The position numbers and the translations under genes are program-made. The notes under the pieces were generated by a model that was given only the letters and a program-made list of their open reading frames with translations, ran no database searches and was not told the DNA's origin. A DNA stretch of 40,078 nt, taken from NCBI GenBank assembly GCA_964432925.1, contig CAYSPM010000006.1, positions 1 through 40,078 of the forward strand, read 5' to 3'. The stretch's first letter is position 1. Every line of letters starts with the position of its first letter. This document shows, one piece after another, positions 8,292 to 16,726 of the stretch. This DNA is from CAYNTC01 sp964432925 (GTDB lineage Bacteria; Planctomycetota; Phycisphaerae; Sedimentisphaerales; Anaerobacaceae).

Positions 8292-8706
8292 ATATGTTCG
8301 GGTAGAAACTGTCGAGTCAGCATTATCACTTATATAGTTGGTGTAACTGAACCTCATGCCCTTTATGCAGACGTGAGCCAGCACATCTGTAGTGACATGT
8401 GCTACATCCAATCAACAAGCTAATTCTTATTCTCTCTTATTAAAGTGACTTGGGGGCAGATGTAGTCAGCCCGTTTTCGCACCTGAACTGTCTTTTTTAC
8501 TATTGGTGACGATAGGCGCTTTGTGGATTTTTCTGGCTTTTTTCAAGATATTTGCTTTATTGTGTGGTAAAGATGCTACTACACACTGCTAAACAGACGA
8601 TGTATATCGCAGAGCGATTTGTACAGATAGAGTGTAGTATGGCCAGATTTAGGCAACAAGAACCTTGATGTGTGACTTGTGGATTTTTTAGGAGTGCTCA
8701 GCATCG
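8292..8706. other. intergenic region upstream of leuS
   Basis: There is no gene. A 7-bp hairpin, AGCACAT (8380-8386) with ATGTGCT (8397-8403), resembles the hairpin before the secreted-protein gene and lacks a following T-tract. No T-box consensus (such as AGGGTGGNACCGCG) is visible before leuS. The leuS ribosome binding site AGGAG is at about 8690-8694. Confidence 0.45.
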
Positions 8707-11076
8707 ATGCGTAGCGAGAAAGGGCTTTACAAGTTTGGTGAGATTGAAAAGAAGTGGCAGAGGTTCTGGGATGAACATAAGACGTTTAAAGCTCGCGATT
8801 GTGACAGTTCCAAGCCTAAGTACTATGTGCTGGATATGTTTCCCTATCCGAGTGCGCAAGGTCTACACGTAGGCCATCCGGAAGGCTACACCGCAAGCGA
8901 TATCATTGCTCGCTACAAACGGATGAGAGGTTTCAATGTCCTGCATCCTATGGGCTGGGACGCATTTGGTTTGCCTGCGGAGCAGTATGCAATAGAAACG
9001 GGTACACATCCGGCAAGAACTACAGAGCGAAATGTGGAGAACATGCGCAGGCAGATAAAAAGCCTGGGATTCAGCTACGACTGGGACAGAGAGGTTAATA
9101 CCACCGATCCGAACTACTATCAATGGACGCAGTGGATATTTCTTCAGTTCTTCAACAGTTACTTTGACCAGACAGAGCAAAAGGCCAAGCTCATCGACCA
9201 ATTGCCTATTCCCGGAGGTTTGAGTGAAAAGGACAGGCAAAGCTTTATAGATGCGAACCGTCTTGCATACCAGGCTGAGGTTCCAGTCAACTGGTGTCCT
9301 GCTCTGGGAACGGTTCTGGCTAATGAGGAGGTGGTAGGGGGCCTTAGTGAAAGGGGCAGCCATCCAGTAGTAAGAAAGCCGATGCGACAGTGGATGCTGC
9401 AGATAACAAAATACGCGGAAAGGCTTCTCGAAGACTTGAAAGAAGTCGATTGGCCGGAGTCTATAAAGAAACTACAAATAGATTGGATTGGAAAGAGTGT
9501 AGGAGCTGAAGTCTGCTTCAAAGTGGACGGCTTTGACGAAGAAATGTGGGTATTTACGACTCGGCCGGACACACTATTCGGTGCAACGTACATGGTTATT
9601 GCACCTGAGCACAGGCTTGTTGATGTTATTGTGAGCGAAGAACATAAGGAGGCTGTGAAAAAGTATTGTGAGCTTGCTGCTACCAAGAGTGACCTTGACC
9701 GAACGGACCTGGCCAAAGAAAAGACCGGCGTGTTCACGGGCGCTTACGCGATAAATCCGGTTAATGATGAAAAGGTCCCGATTTGGATAAGCGATTACGT
9801 ACTGATTAGCTATGGTACGGGCGCGATTATGGCGGTTCCTGCACACGATGAGCGTGACTTTGAATTCGCCGCTAGATTTGGTTTGCCGATTATCCCGGTT
9901 GTTGAACCGAAGAATAGTGAACAAGCCGAGCTTGTTAGGCAGGGCAAGTTGTGCTTCGTTGGCGACGGTACGGCAATTAATAGTAGTCAGTTTAATGGCC
10001 TGTCAACTGCTGAATTCAAAGAGAATATCACAAGCTGGCTTGCGGAAAGAGGTCAAGGTAGAAAGGCTGTAAACTATAAACTGCGTGATTGGCTTTTCAG
10101 TAGACAGCGTTACTGGGGCGAGCCGTTTCCGATTTTGCATACTGAGAATGGTTACCATGTTGGGCTTGAGGCAGAAGACCTGCCGTTGAAGTTGCCGGAA
10201 GTTGAGAATTATAAGCCGCCAGGTACAGGTGAATCGCCGTTAGCTAACATTGATGATTGGGTGAACATAACATTGCCCGATGGCAGAAAGGCGAAACGCG
10301 AGACGAACACTATGCCCCAGTGGGCAGGTAGTTGCTGGTANNNNNNNNNNNNNNNNNNNNNNNNNNNNNNNNNNNNNNNNNNNNNNNNNNNNNNNNNNNN
10401 NNNNNNNNNNNNNNNNNNNNNNNNNNNNNNNNNNNNNNNNGGTGCGGACTCGATGCGGCTCTATGAAATGTTCCTGGGGCCTCTGGAAGCGATAAAACCC
10501 TGGAGCACACAGGGCGTGCAAGGTGTGCACCGGTTTCTGCACAAAACTTGGCGCATGATCATTGACGAAGAAACGGGCGATCTTCTCCAGGCTGTGAAAG
10601 AATCTCAAGCGGACGAGACGACACTTCGATTGTTAAACCAGACGATAAAAAAGGTCACAGATGATATCGAACGTTTCAACTTTAACACAGCGATAAGCGC
10701 GATGATGATTTTCGTTAACCATCTGAGTAAGCAAGCCGTCAAGCCAAAATTGGTTGTAGAAAGATTTGTTCTGATTTTGTCTCCGTTCGCGCCACACATT
10801 GCCGAAGAACTCTGGCAGAGACTGGGGCATGCTGATAGTCTATCTTGCGAGTCTTGGCCGGAATATGACAGAGAGCTTGTCAAAGAAAAAGAGATCGAAC
10901 TGGCGGTGCAGGTCAATGGTAAAATAAAAGATAGAATAGTTGTTGCTGCCAGTGCAGACGACGAGCAGATAAAAGCTGAAGCACTAGTTAGTGCTAAAGT
11001 TAATGTTGCTATGGGGGGTAAAAAGGCGAGGAAAATCATCGTCGTCAAGCCAAGGATAATAAGCATAATTACATAA
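8707..11076 (+). CDS. leuS: Leucyl-tRNA synthetase, interrupted by an assembly gap
   Basis: The enzyme charges tRNA-Leu with leucine in the cytoplasm. The class I signature is HVGH at residues 54-57 in the context FPYPSAQGLHVGHPEGY. The editing domain (roughly residues 225-420) contains TTRPDTLFGATYMVIAPEH and ISYGTGAIMAVPAHDERDFEFA. After WAGSCW (about residues 540-545) come 100 N, and the frame resumes at GADSMRLYEMFLGPLEAIKPWS, with the anticodon-binding and C-terminal domains to the end. The KMSKS loop, normally between these two points, is missing. In bacterial LeuRS about 115-120 residues separate them while the gap allows 34, so the N run is a placeholder shorter than the real gap. The true protein should be about 870 residues rather than 789. 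Confidence 0.96.
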   Translation: MRSEKGLYKFGEIEKKWQRFWDEHKTFKARDCDSSKPKYYVLDMFPYPSAQGLHVGHPEGYTASDIIARYKRMRGFNVLHPMGWDAFGLPAEQYAIETGTHPARTTERNVENMRRQIKSLGFSYDWDREVNTTDPNYYQWTQWIFLQFFNSYFDQTEQKAKLIDQLPIPGGLSEKDRQSFIDANRLAYQAEVPVNWCPALGTVLANEEVVGGLSERGSHPVVRKPMRQWMLQITKYAERLLEDLKEVDWPESIKKLQIDWIGKSVGAEVCFKVDGFDEEMWVFTTRPDTLFGATYMVIAPEHRLVDVIVSEEHKEAVKKYCELAATKSDLDRTDLAKEKTGVFTGAYAINPVNDEKVPIWISDYVLISYGTGAIMAVPAHDERDFEFAARFGLPIIPVVEPKNSEQAELVRQGKLCFVGDGTAINSSQFNGLSTAEFKENITSWLAERGQGRKAVNYKLRDWLFSRQRYWGEPFPILHTENGYHVGLEAEDLPLKLPEVENYKPPGTGESPLANIDDWVNITLPDGRKAKRETNTMPQWAGSCWXXXXXXXXXXXXXXXXXXXXXXXXXXXXXXXXXXGADSMRLYEMFLGPLEAIKPWSTQGVQGVHRFLHKTWRMIIDEETGDLLQAVKESQADETTLRLLNQTIKKVTDDIERFNFNTAISAMMIFVNHLSKQAVKPKLVVERFVLILSPFAPHIAEELWQRLGHADSLSCESWPEYDRELVKEKEIELAVQVNGKIKDRIVVAASADDEQIKAEALVSAKVNVAMGGKKARKIIVVKPRIISIIT
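10341..10440. other. Assembly gap of exactly 100 N inside leuS
   Basis: The run is exactly 100 N. Comparison with the usual LeuRS spacing suggests that roughly 350 bases, including the KMSKS codons, are absent. All coordinates after it are therefore probably short by about 250 bases relative to the genome. The reading frame across the gap is preserved by the chosen N length only by chance. Confidence 0.9.
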
Positions 11077-11147
11077 GGGGGCCCACGGGACAACCGAAGC
11101 ACACAGAGATAAGGGTAAAAGAGGTTCCTGCTAATAAGGATTAAAAA

Positions 11148-11507
11148 GTGGACAGGTTGGTTACTTATTGTGGAATAGACTGTCTTAGGTGCCCCATTTA
11201 TTTGGCAACGCGTGAGGATGACGATGAGAAACGGCAAGAAATGAGGCTTGATATTGTACGGAAGATCGCTGAGCTGTACGGCCAGGAATGTACGTTGGAA
11301 GACATCACTGACTGTGATGGGTGCAAAGCGGAAAGCGGTAGGCTGTTCTCAGGATGCAAAAAGTGTCAGATAAGAAAGTGTGCACGCCAAAAAGAAGTCG
11401 AAAATTGTGCTTACTGTGAGGACTATGCCTGTGAAGCACTGCAGAGACTTTTTGCAACGGACCCAGATGCCAAGAAGTGCTTAGACCAGATAAGAGGTGG
11501 TCTTTAA
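11148..11507 (+). CDS. DUF3795 cysteine-rich protein
   Basis: The start is GTG 11148, preceded by AAGGA (about 11138-11142). The 119-residue protein has many cysteines in the DUF3795 arrangement: YCGIDCLRCPIY near the N-terminus, CDGCKAE, CKKCQIRKCARQK, and NCAYCEDYACEAL toward the C-terminus. These probably bind zinc or an iron-sulfur cluster. DUF3795 proteins are small, widespread in anaerobes and of unknown function. It lies 71 bases after leuS and before the CYTH gene, with no evident functional link to either. Confidence 0.82.
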   Translation: MDRLVTYCGIDCLRCPIYLATREDDDEKRQEMRLDIVRKIAELYGQECTLEDITDCDGCKAESGRLFSGCKKCQIRKCARQKEVENCAYCEDYACEALQRLFATDPDAKKCLDQIRGGL

Positions 11508-11701
11508 GAAGCGCAAAGGTGACATTAGATAAGGCCATAATGACGCGGAAGAAATTATCGTATATAGTATCTTTTTGGCAGGAACTGTCTTGTGGAAGAT
11601 TGTTGGTCGATGTTCTTAATATTGTTTAGCCGATCTTTTTTCGCAATGATGCCAAGAGCTATATCGCGGTTTCGGCCAACAGAGAGTAGTGAATACGATT
11701 G

Positions 11702-12280
11702 ATGTGTAAAGAAATTGAAGCGAAGCTGAAAGTTGATTCACTACAGGAAGTAGAACGTAAGCTGACTGAAATCGGCGCTGAATATCTGACCGAACAATTG
11801 CAGAGAGATTGTTATTTTGATGATAGGCAAAGGAGCCTTATCGAGACTGATCGATGCCTTCGGCTGCGTCGACAGTCATCGGCAGGAAGCGAGAAGTTCT
11901 TTTTGACTTACAAAGGTGCCAAAGAATCAGACAAGTTCAAAAAGAGACAGGAGATAGAGACGGAGGTTGACAACGCCGTTATGACTGAAAGGTTGCTGAT
12001 AGAGCTGGGTTATGAGAAGGCAATGACTTTTGAGAAAAAGCGTCGACTTTGGCGGCTTGGAGAGTGTAACATTGTCTTGGATCAGTTGCCGCTATTGGAT
12101 TGCTTTGTGGAAATAGAAGGACCGGACGCTGAAAGAATCGTTGATGTACAACAAAGACTGGAGTTGGCGCATCTGCCGCACATTGGGCAGAGCTACGCAT
12201 TGCTGATGGAGCAGAAACTCAATCAACTTGGCAGAAAGAAAAGAGAGATTTTTCTTGGTGGCTCTGGCAAAAAATTATGA
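11702..12280 (+). CDS. CYTH-domain protein (class IV adenylate cyclase / triphosphatase family)
   Basis: CYTH proteins act on triphosphorylated substrates in a tunnel fold; members include class IV adenylate cyclases, thiamine triphosphatases and inorganic triphosphatases. The diagnostic ExExK is at residues 4-8 (EIEAK). Further tunnel residues appear in CLRLRR (about 57-62), FFLTYKGAK (about 70-78) and RQEIETEV (85-92), with FVEIEGP (about 138-144) near the end. The ATG at 11702 puts ExExK directly at the N-terminus as usual; a TTG one codon earlier is also possible. The stop overlaps the start of the next gene in an ATGA arrangement, so the two are co-translated. Motifs alone do not decide between cyclase and triphosphatase activity. 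Confidence 0.88.
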   Translation: MCKEIEAKLKVDSLQEVERKLTEIGAEYLTEQLQRDCYFDDRQRSLIETDRCLRLRRQSSAGSEKFFLTYKGAKESDKFKKRQEIETEVDNAVMTERLLIELGYEKAMTFEKKRRLWRLGECNIVLDQLPLLDCFVEIEGPDAERIVDVQQRLELAHLPHIGQSYALLMEQKLNQLGRKKREIFLGGSGKKL

Positions 12281-13221
12281 AGCCAGACGACGGTTATATC
12301 AGCTATATTGTTAATCCCAAATCCGGTGCGAGCAGTAGTAAGTTGACTGGCCGCCGGTTTGAGCAATATCTTGCCGGCAGAGGCTATGACGTCAGGATTC
12401 GTACGACCAATTCCTTGGAAGATGCGTGTGAGTTTGCTACGGATGCAGCGGTTGACTACAAATGTAAAATGGTTGTAGTTGTCGGCGGAGACGGCACAGT
12501 CAGGGAGGTTGCACATGGTTTAGAGGGTAGTGACAAGCCCTTGCTTATAGTGCCGCACGGCACAGAGAATTTATTGGCGAACGAATTGGGATTTGATGAA
12601 AAGCTGAGTACGATAGTGCGAGTATTTGAGGCTGGATTTGTTCGGCCTTTGGACCTTGGCAGTGCGAACGGCAGATGCTTTACTTCTATAGCAGGTTTCG
12701 GATTCGATGGCCAAGTAGTTGAGCGTGTAAGTATACAACGGCAAGGGCATATTGATTATTTCGACTACTTTGGGCCAATCTGGCGGACATTCTGGAACTA
12801 CAAGTATGATGCCATGAAAGTGGAGGTCGATGGCGAGCAGGTGTTTGATGGGCCCGGATTGGTTTTTGTAGGAAACATATCAAGGTATTCCCTGGGATTG
12901 CAGATATTGCACTATGCCGATTATGGAGACGGTTTGCTGGATGTATGTATTTATAAATGCACGAGCCGGCTGCACCTGGTGAAACACTCAGCAATGACAG
13001 TTCTCAAACAGCATGCCGATTGTCGTGATGTGATATACCGGCAGGGCAAGAGCATTTTGGTAAGCTCTCGCACCGCTTCGATAAAAACTGAAATCGACGG
13101 TGATCCCGGACCAGATCTGCCTGTGCAGATTGAGGTGATACCACAAGCTGTGCGCTGTCTCGTTCCCAAGGGGGCTAAACCGGCGGGGATAAGGACACGA
13201 ATCGTAAGAGCTTTGGGATAA
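12277..13221 (+). CDS. Diacylglycerol-kinase / lipid-kinase family protein
   Basis: The N-terminal catalytic domain shows IVNPKSGAS (residues about 10-18), then the nucleotide-binding GGDGTVREV (about 71-79) and PHGTENLLANELG (about 91-103), followed by AGFGFDGQVV (about 136-145), all typical of the DAGK/YegS/sphingosine-kinase family. A beta-sandwich C-terminal domain follows, ending with EIDGDPG. Length (314) is normal. Such enzymes phosphorylate a lipid alcohol at the inner membrane face; the substrate cannot be told here. It overlaps the CYTH gene by four bases, suggesting joint expression and possibly a linked pathway. Confidence 0.9.
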   Translation: MKPDDGYISYIVNPKSGASSSKLTGRRFEQYLAGRGYDVRIRTTNSLEDACEFATDAAVDYKCKMVVVVGGDGTVREVAHGLEGSDKPLLIVPHGTENLLANELGFDEKLSTIVRVFEAGFVRPLDLGSANGRCFTSIAGFGFDGQVVERVSIQRQGHIDYFDYFGPIWRTFWNYKYDAMKVEVDGEQVFDGPGLVFVGNISRYSLGLQILHYADYGDGLLDVCIYKCTSRLHLVKHSAMTVLKQHADCRDVIYRQGKSILVSSRTASIKTEIDGDPGPDLPVQIEVIPQAVRCLVPKGAKPAGIRTRIVRALG

Positions 13222-13296
13222 ATTTTGTATGTCTTACGGGATGCGTATCGTGAAAAAGTAAACGCAGTATGAAATGTACTTTATAAGATAATAGAT

Positions 13297-14136
13297 ATGG
13301 GTAAAGGCAATTTTAAAGTTGGGAATGTGGATGTTGGTTTGAATGTACCTTTATTTGTAATAGCTGGGCCTTGTGTTATCGAGAGTAAAAGTCTTTGTTT
13401 GAAGATCGCCGGTAGATTAGCTGAAATTGGTGAGCGGACAAGGATGGGTATTATCTTCAAAGCCAGTTTCGACAAGGCCAATCGTAGCAGCATATCCAGC
13501 TTTCGTGGGCCTGGTCTTAAGAAGGGCCTGGAGATTCTAACAGCGGTGCGACGAGAGACTAACCTGCCTATTATTACTGATATCCACGAACCTGCCCAAG
13601 CTGCGATTGCAGCCGAGGTCGTTGACTGTCTACAGGTGCCGGCGTTTTTGTGCAGACAGACAGATTTGATTTGTGCCTGTGCCAGGACTGGTAAGCCGCT
13701 AAATGTAAAAAAAGGCCAATTCCTTTCGCCGGATGAGATGAAGAATGTGGTTGAGAAAATCCGTGCCTGCGGCAACAATCGGATTATGTTGACCGAGCGA
13801 GGCACGTTTTTTGGTTATAATCGTCTGGTGAACGACATGACAGCCATAGAGGCTATGAAAGGGATCGGTTGTCCTGTAGTTTTTGATGCAACTCATAGCG
13901 TTCAGCAGCCGGGAGGTTTAGGGTATGCAAGTGGTGGTCGGCGAGAGATTGCTCCGATACTGGCGAAAGCTGCGGTAGCCGCTGGCACTAACGGCCTTTT
14001 CCTTGAAGTGCATACCGACCCTGAAAATGCAAAATCGGACAGGGCGACTATCATGCCTGTTGATTGGGTTGAAGATTTGCTTAAGGTTTGTAGAGAAATA
14101 TTCGAGATTGTACGTGGACGTGAAATCGATAATTGA
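13297..14136 (+). CDS. kdsA: 3-deoxy-8-phosphooctulonate (Kdo-8-P) synthase
   Basis: The enzyme condenses phosphoenolpyruvate and arabinose-5-phosphate to Kdo-8-phosphate, the first committed step toward the Kdo of lipopolysaccharide. Family signatures are IAGPCVIES (residues 22-30), FKASFDKANRSS (about 54-65), RGPGLKKGL, TDIHEP (about 97-102), LQVPAFLCRQTDL (about 113-125), NVKKGQF and VFDATHSVQQPGG (about 195-207). Cys26 in GPC is the metal ligand of class II enzymes; the metal-independent E. coli type has Asn there, so this should be a metal-dependent enzyme. No clear ribosome binding site is visible. Its stop codon is followed directly by the radical SAM gene remnant. Confidence 0.96.
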   Translation: MGKGNFKVGNVDVGLNVPLFVIAGPCVIESKSLCLKIAGRLAEIGERTRMGIIFKASFDKANRSSISSFRGPGLKKGLEILTAVRRETNLPIITDIHEPAQAAIAAEVVDCLQVPAFLCRQTDLICACARTGKPLNVKKGQFLSPDEMKNVVEKIRACGNNRIMLTERGTFFGYNRLVNDMTAIEAMKGIGCPVVFDATHSVQQPGGLGYASGGRREIAPILAKAAVAAGTNGLFLEVHTDPENAKSDRATIMPVDWVEDLLKVCREIFEIVRGREIDN

Positions 14137-14752
14137 TACCCGCGTAGCTCTCTATTGACAAACGTAACATAGCTGTATAGGCAAAATATCCATGCAGATT
14201 GTGTTCGGGCCGATGTAGTGCTACTTTCGCTTGATACCAGCGATGAAGACACATTCCAGTGAATAAATCGACTACATGGGGATATCAGTATTAGCAAGCT
14301 CATTTCAGGACTTTACGTGTTCAGGAACGAATTTGCTGGCTGAGGTTTTTCTTTTTGAAGTAATCAATTCCAGCTCCCACTAAATTGCAGGGATCGAGGA
14401 TGCAGTAGATCGCATTCGTCCCGATAAGGTGTAGCTGAATACCGATCTCAGACCGGTGGCTGATGGGGACGGTAAAGAGGTTGGATACGGAGGAGATTCA
14501 AGTATTCGCTGCTCAATTGAGGGGCAGGTGTGAAGTTATGGCTAATCTTGTCTTGCATCGGCACGGTAGTTACTTTTCGGATCTTGCTGAGGGCGTGCTA
14601 TCAATACTGAAACGCGGGCCTTGCACTTTGGACGATATATGTGCAGAGTTGGGGTAAACAAATCCGAAGCACTGAAATACCATGGTTATCTTTAACAACG
14701 GGGGTTGATCATTTCGATGGAGCATGGGGCAGTGACCTTCTTCAAATTCTAA
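14137..14752 (+). pseudogene. Decayed 3' two-thirds of a radical SAM gene (COG0731-like)
   Basis: Reading across frames recovers a continuous radical-SAM-like protein. Frame 1 (14137 to about 14340) gives LLTNVT-stop-LY, ADVVLLSLDTSDEDTFQ-stop-INRLHGDI, and LISGLYVFRNEFAG. Frame 2 (14333 to about 14465) gives LAEVFLFEVIN, then IAGIEDAVDRIRPDKV-stop-LNTDLRPVAD. Frame 3 (14463-14657) gives VKRLDTEEIQVFAAQLRG and LKRGPCTLDDICAELG. Frame 4 (14654-14752) gives VNKSEALKYHGYL-stop-QRGLIISMEHG. These follow the family order (LTNGTLL, SLDA, EETF.RINRPH, GL..FR, EVFL, IRPDKVQLNT.RPPA, winged-helix tail). In-frame stops are at 14170, 14260, 14381, 14432 and 14693, and there are at least three frameshifts. 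The N-terminal part with CxxxCxxC is missing; the remnant abuts kdsA. Confidence 0.85.
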
Positions 14753-15063
14753 TCTTAAGTAAAGCAAAGATAGGCCATTCATAAGCTAAGGCCGAGAATC
14801 TTAGCTGTGTTTGAATTAAGTACCGACCAATAAATTTGCCTAAATATGAGGTTAATCTGTAGACATTCTCACCCAATTTGTAAAGACGGGAGTCCTATTG
14901 GCCGATAAAAGCGTTGTGGTGTTTCACGAAGCTTTATTTCTGTTTTGTGAACGACAGTGAGTGGGGATGGTGCTGATTGCTCTTTAAGTAAGAAATCCAT
15001 GAATTGAGGCAGAAGCGTGCAGCGGCCGATCATTAAGTATTTGGCAGTCCAGAAAAGGTTGGA
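14753..15063. other. intergenic, nothing supported
   Basis: This region lies between the radical SAM remnant and the small protein gene. I see no gene, terminator or promoter that I would defend. The only element is AAAAGG (about 15052-15057), which serves the next gene. Confidence 0.45.
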
Positions 15064-15330
15064 TTGAAAGTGCAGCTCTTAATGAAGAGAGTTCAGCGAC
15101 AGATGGTATTGAGCAAGGGAGGGGAGAAATTCATATTTCGGTATGAAGCTGGTAGGGAAGATGAACTTCTGGATGCCTTGGTTGGACAGGCGCGAGACAA
15201 ACGGACGAGTTTTGACTGGTTTGATGCTGCAGTGTTGAGCTTCAAACTGACACAGTTGCTTGTAGGTCAGGCGGAAGAGCTTTTACGCGAGAGTTCAGAT
15301 ATGCAATGTGAAAGTAAATTAGCGAAATAA
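15064..15330 (+). CDS. Small protein of unknown function (conserved-looking)
   Basis: The 88-residue product starts at TTG 15064, chosen because AAAAGG lies about 6 bases upstream; an in-frame ATG at 15082 is the alternative. The sequence is soluble and mostly helical, with the segment GGEKFIFRYEAGREDELLDALV (about residues 19-40) and SFDWFDAAVLSFKLTQLL (about 49-66). Similar FRYxxGxExxxLxALV...FDWFDAAVLS proteins seem familiar from planctomycetes, but I know of no function. It precedes the xer gene by about 107 bases on the same strand. Confidence 0.65.
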   Translation: MKVQLLMKRVQRQMVLSKGGEKFIFRYEAGREDELLDALVGQARDKRTSFDWFDAAVLSFKLTQLLVGQAEELLRESSDMQCESKLAK

Positions 15331-15437
15331 ACGACCAAGCCAGCTTAAAGGTTACCGCAATCCTATAGGTGACCTGAGATCGATTTTACGTCAGATAGTA
15401 ACATGAGACTTAAACAGATCGAATAGGTAGGTACAAT

Positions 15438-16484
15438 ATGGAAGACTCAATTGTCCAGCAGTTCTTGAATTATCTAAGATTTGAGAAGCGTTTTTCGGAA
15501 CACACAGCGAAATGTTATGGCGCAGATTTGCGACAGTTCAGCGAGTTTTTGCTTGGCAGCTCTGAAGGTCACGTTCCTTCTATGGAACCGGTCTCATTGG
15601 CTCAGGAGCACGGTGGTCCTGCTACGGCGGTAGCCACGCAAACCGAGCAGGGACTGGACCAGTTGCTTCTATCGGCGGATATCAACGCCGCCAGGTCGTA
15701 TCTGGCTTTTCTGAATGAAAAGCAATATTCGAAGGCGACCATAGCTCGCAAGCTGGCGACACTGCGTAGCTTCTATAAGTTCCTTGTGAAGATACATCGC
15801 CTCGCTTCTAATCCACTAATAGCAATAAGAACACCCAAACAAGATAAGAAACTGCCGCGCTTCCTTGAGTATCAGGAGGTGAAGATATTGCTCGAAACGC
15901 CACCCATCGATAATTGGCTAGGTGCTAGAGATAGAGCCATTCTGGAAACGCTTTATAGCACCGGCATAAGAGTCAGCGAACTTGTAGCTTTAAATATGGA
16001 TGATATAGATTTTCTCGGGGAGGTTGTACACGTCAGAGGCAAAGGCAAGAAAGAAAGGATTGCGCCGATAAGTTCTTCGGCGTTGCAGGTCATTCAGCAC
16101 TACATCGAGTTTAGGAACAAACGAGCGCAGAGCAACAGCAATTTTGATTCAAAGGTTTTGTTCGTAAACAAGCATGGACGACGACTGAGTACACGCAGCG
16201 TACGACGAAAGATGGACAAATATCTTAAGATGGCGGGACTTGATCCATCGATTAGTCCACATACTCTGCGCCACAGCTTTGCTACGCATATGTTGAACAA
16301 CGGAGCAGACTTGAGGAGTGTCCAGGAGCTGCTCGGCCATCAGTCACTGTCAACCACACAAGTCTACACCCACCTTACAACCAGCAAGCTAAAAGAAGTC
16401 TACGAAACTGCTCACCCGAGAGAGCATTCCGATAGAATCGAGAGTGAGACTTTTGAAGGGGAGGATGATTTCGGTAGTTTCTAA
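15438..16484 (+). CDS. Tyrosine site-specific recombinase, XerC/XerD type
   Basis: The protein cleaves and rejoins DNA through a tyrosine, probably resolving chromosome dimers at dif. The catalytic set is complete: Arg178 in TGIRVSEL, Lys in RGKGKKER (about 200-206), His275 and Arg278 in HTLRHSFATHML, His301 in LGHQSLS and Tyr310 in TTQVYTHL. The N-terminal SAM-like domain starts QQFLNYLRFEKRFSEHTAKCY. Length is 348 against about 300 for XerC/D, because of a roughly 40-residue linker (about 40-80, SSEGHVPSMEPVS onward) between the first helix pair and SYLAFL. A stable terminator follows. XerC and XerD cannot be separated from the sequence alone. Confidence 0.93.
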   Translation: MEDSIVQQFLNYLRFEKRFSEHTAKCYGADLRQFSEFLLGSSEGHVPSMEPVSLAQEHGGPATAVATQTEQGLDQLLLSADINAARSYLAFLNEKQYSKATIARKLATLRSFYKFLVKIHRLASNPLIAIRTPKQDKKLPRFLEYQEVKILLETPPIDNWLGARDRAILETLYSTGIRVSELVALNMDDIDFLGEVVHVRGKGKKERIAPISSSALQVIQHYIEFRNKRAQSNSNFDSKVLFVNKHGRRLSTRSVRRKMDKYLKMAGLDPSISPHTLRHSFATHMLNNGADLRSVQELLGHQSLSTTQVYTHLTTSKLKEVYETAHPREHSDRIESETFEGEDDFGSF

Positions 16485-16518
16485 GGACCAGTTCATAGTT
16501 TGTAAACCGTGAATTAGA

Positions 16519-16543
16519 AGCCGCCTCGTTGGCGGCTTTTTTT
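16519..16543 (+). terminator. Intrinsic terminator after the xer gene
   Basis: AGCCGCC (16519-16525) pairs with GGCGGCT (16531-16537) around a TCGTT loop, and seven T (16537-16543) follow. It is the clearest intrinsic terminator in the window, 35 bases after the xer stop. Confidence 0.93.
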
Positions 16544-16726
16544 ATGTAAGCTTTCGAAGTCGTGAGGAACTCAACTTAAACTGCGTGGGTGACTGGTATT
16601 GTCTGTTCTTAAAGCGCATTGAGCAGAGTGTTGTTCCTATAACTCGTATATCCTTATTGATCAGCAGATACGACAGTGGTGTGAAGAAAAGGCTGAATTC
16701 CTTGCCTTGGATGATATTGCTGATGT

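Noticed and set aside
8380..8403. Hairpin AGCACAT/ATGTGCT as terminator of the secreted-protein gene
   Set aside because: No T-tract follows, and a similar hairpin without T-tract lies before that gene, so it is not a standard intrinsic terminator.
8404..8706. T-box leader for leuS
   Set aside because: No T-box consensus or terminator/antiterminator pair is visible. The same search before valS was also negative.
14463..14657. A 64-codon protein gene by itself
   Set aside because: It is the third-frame fragment of the decayed radical SAM gene; its sequence continues the family pattern of the frames before and after it.
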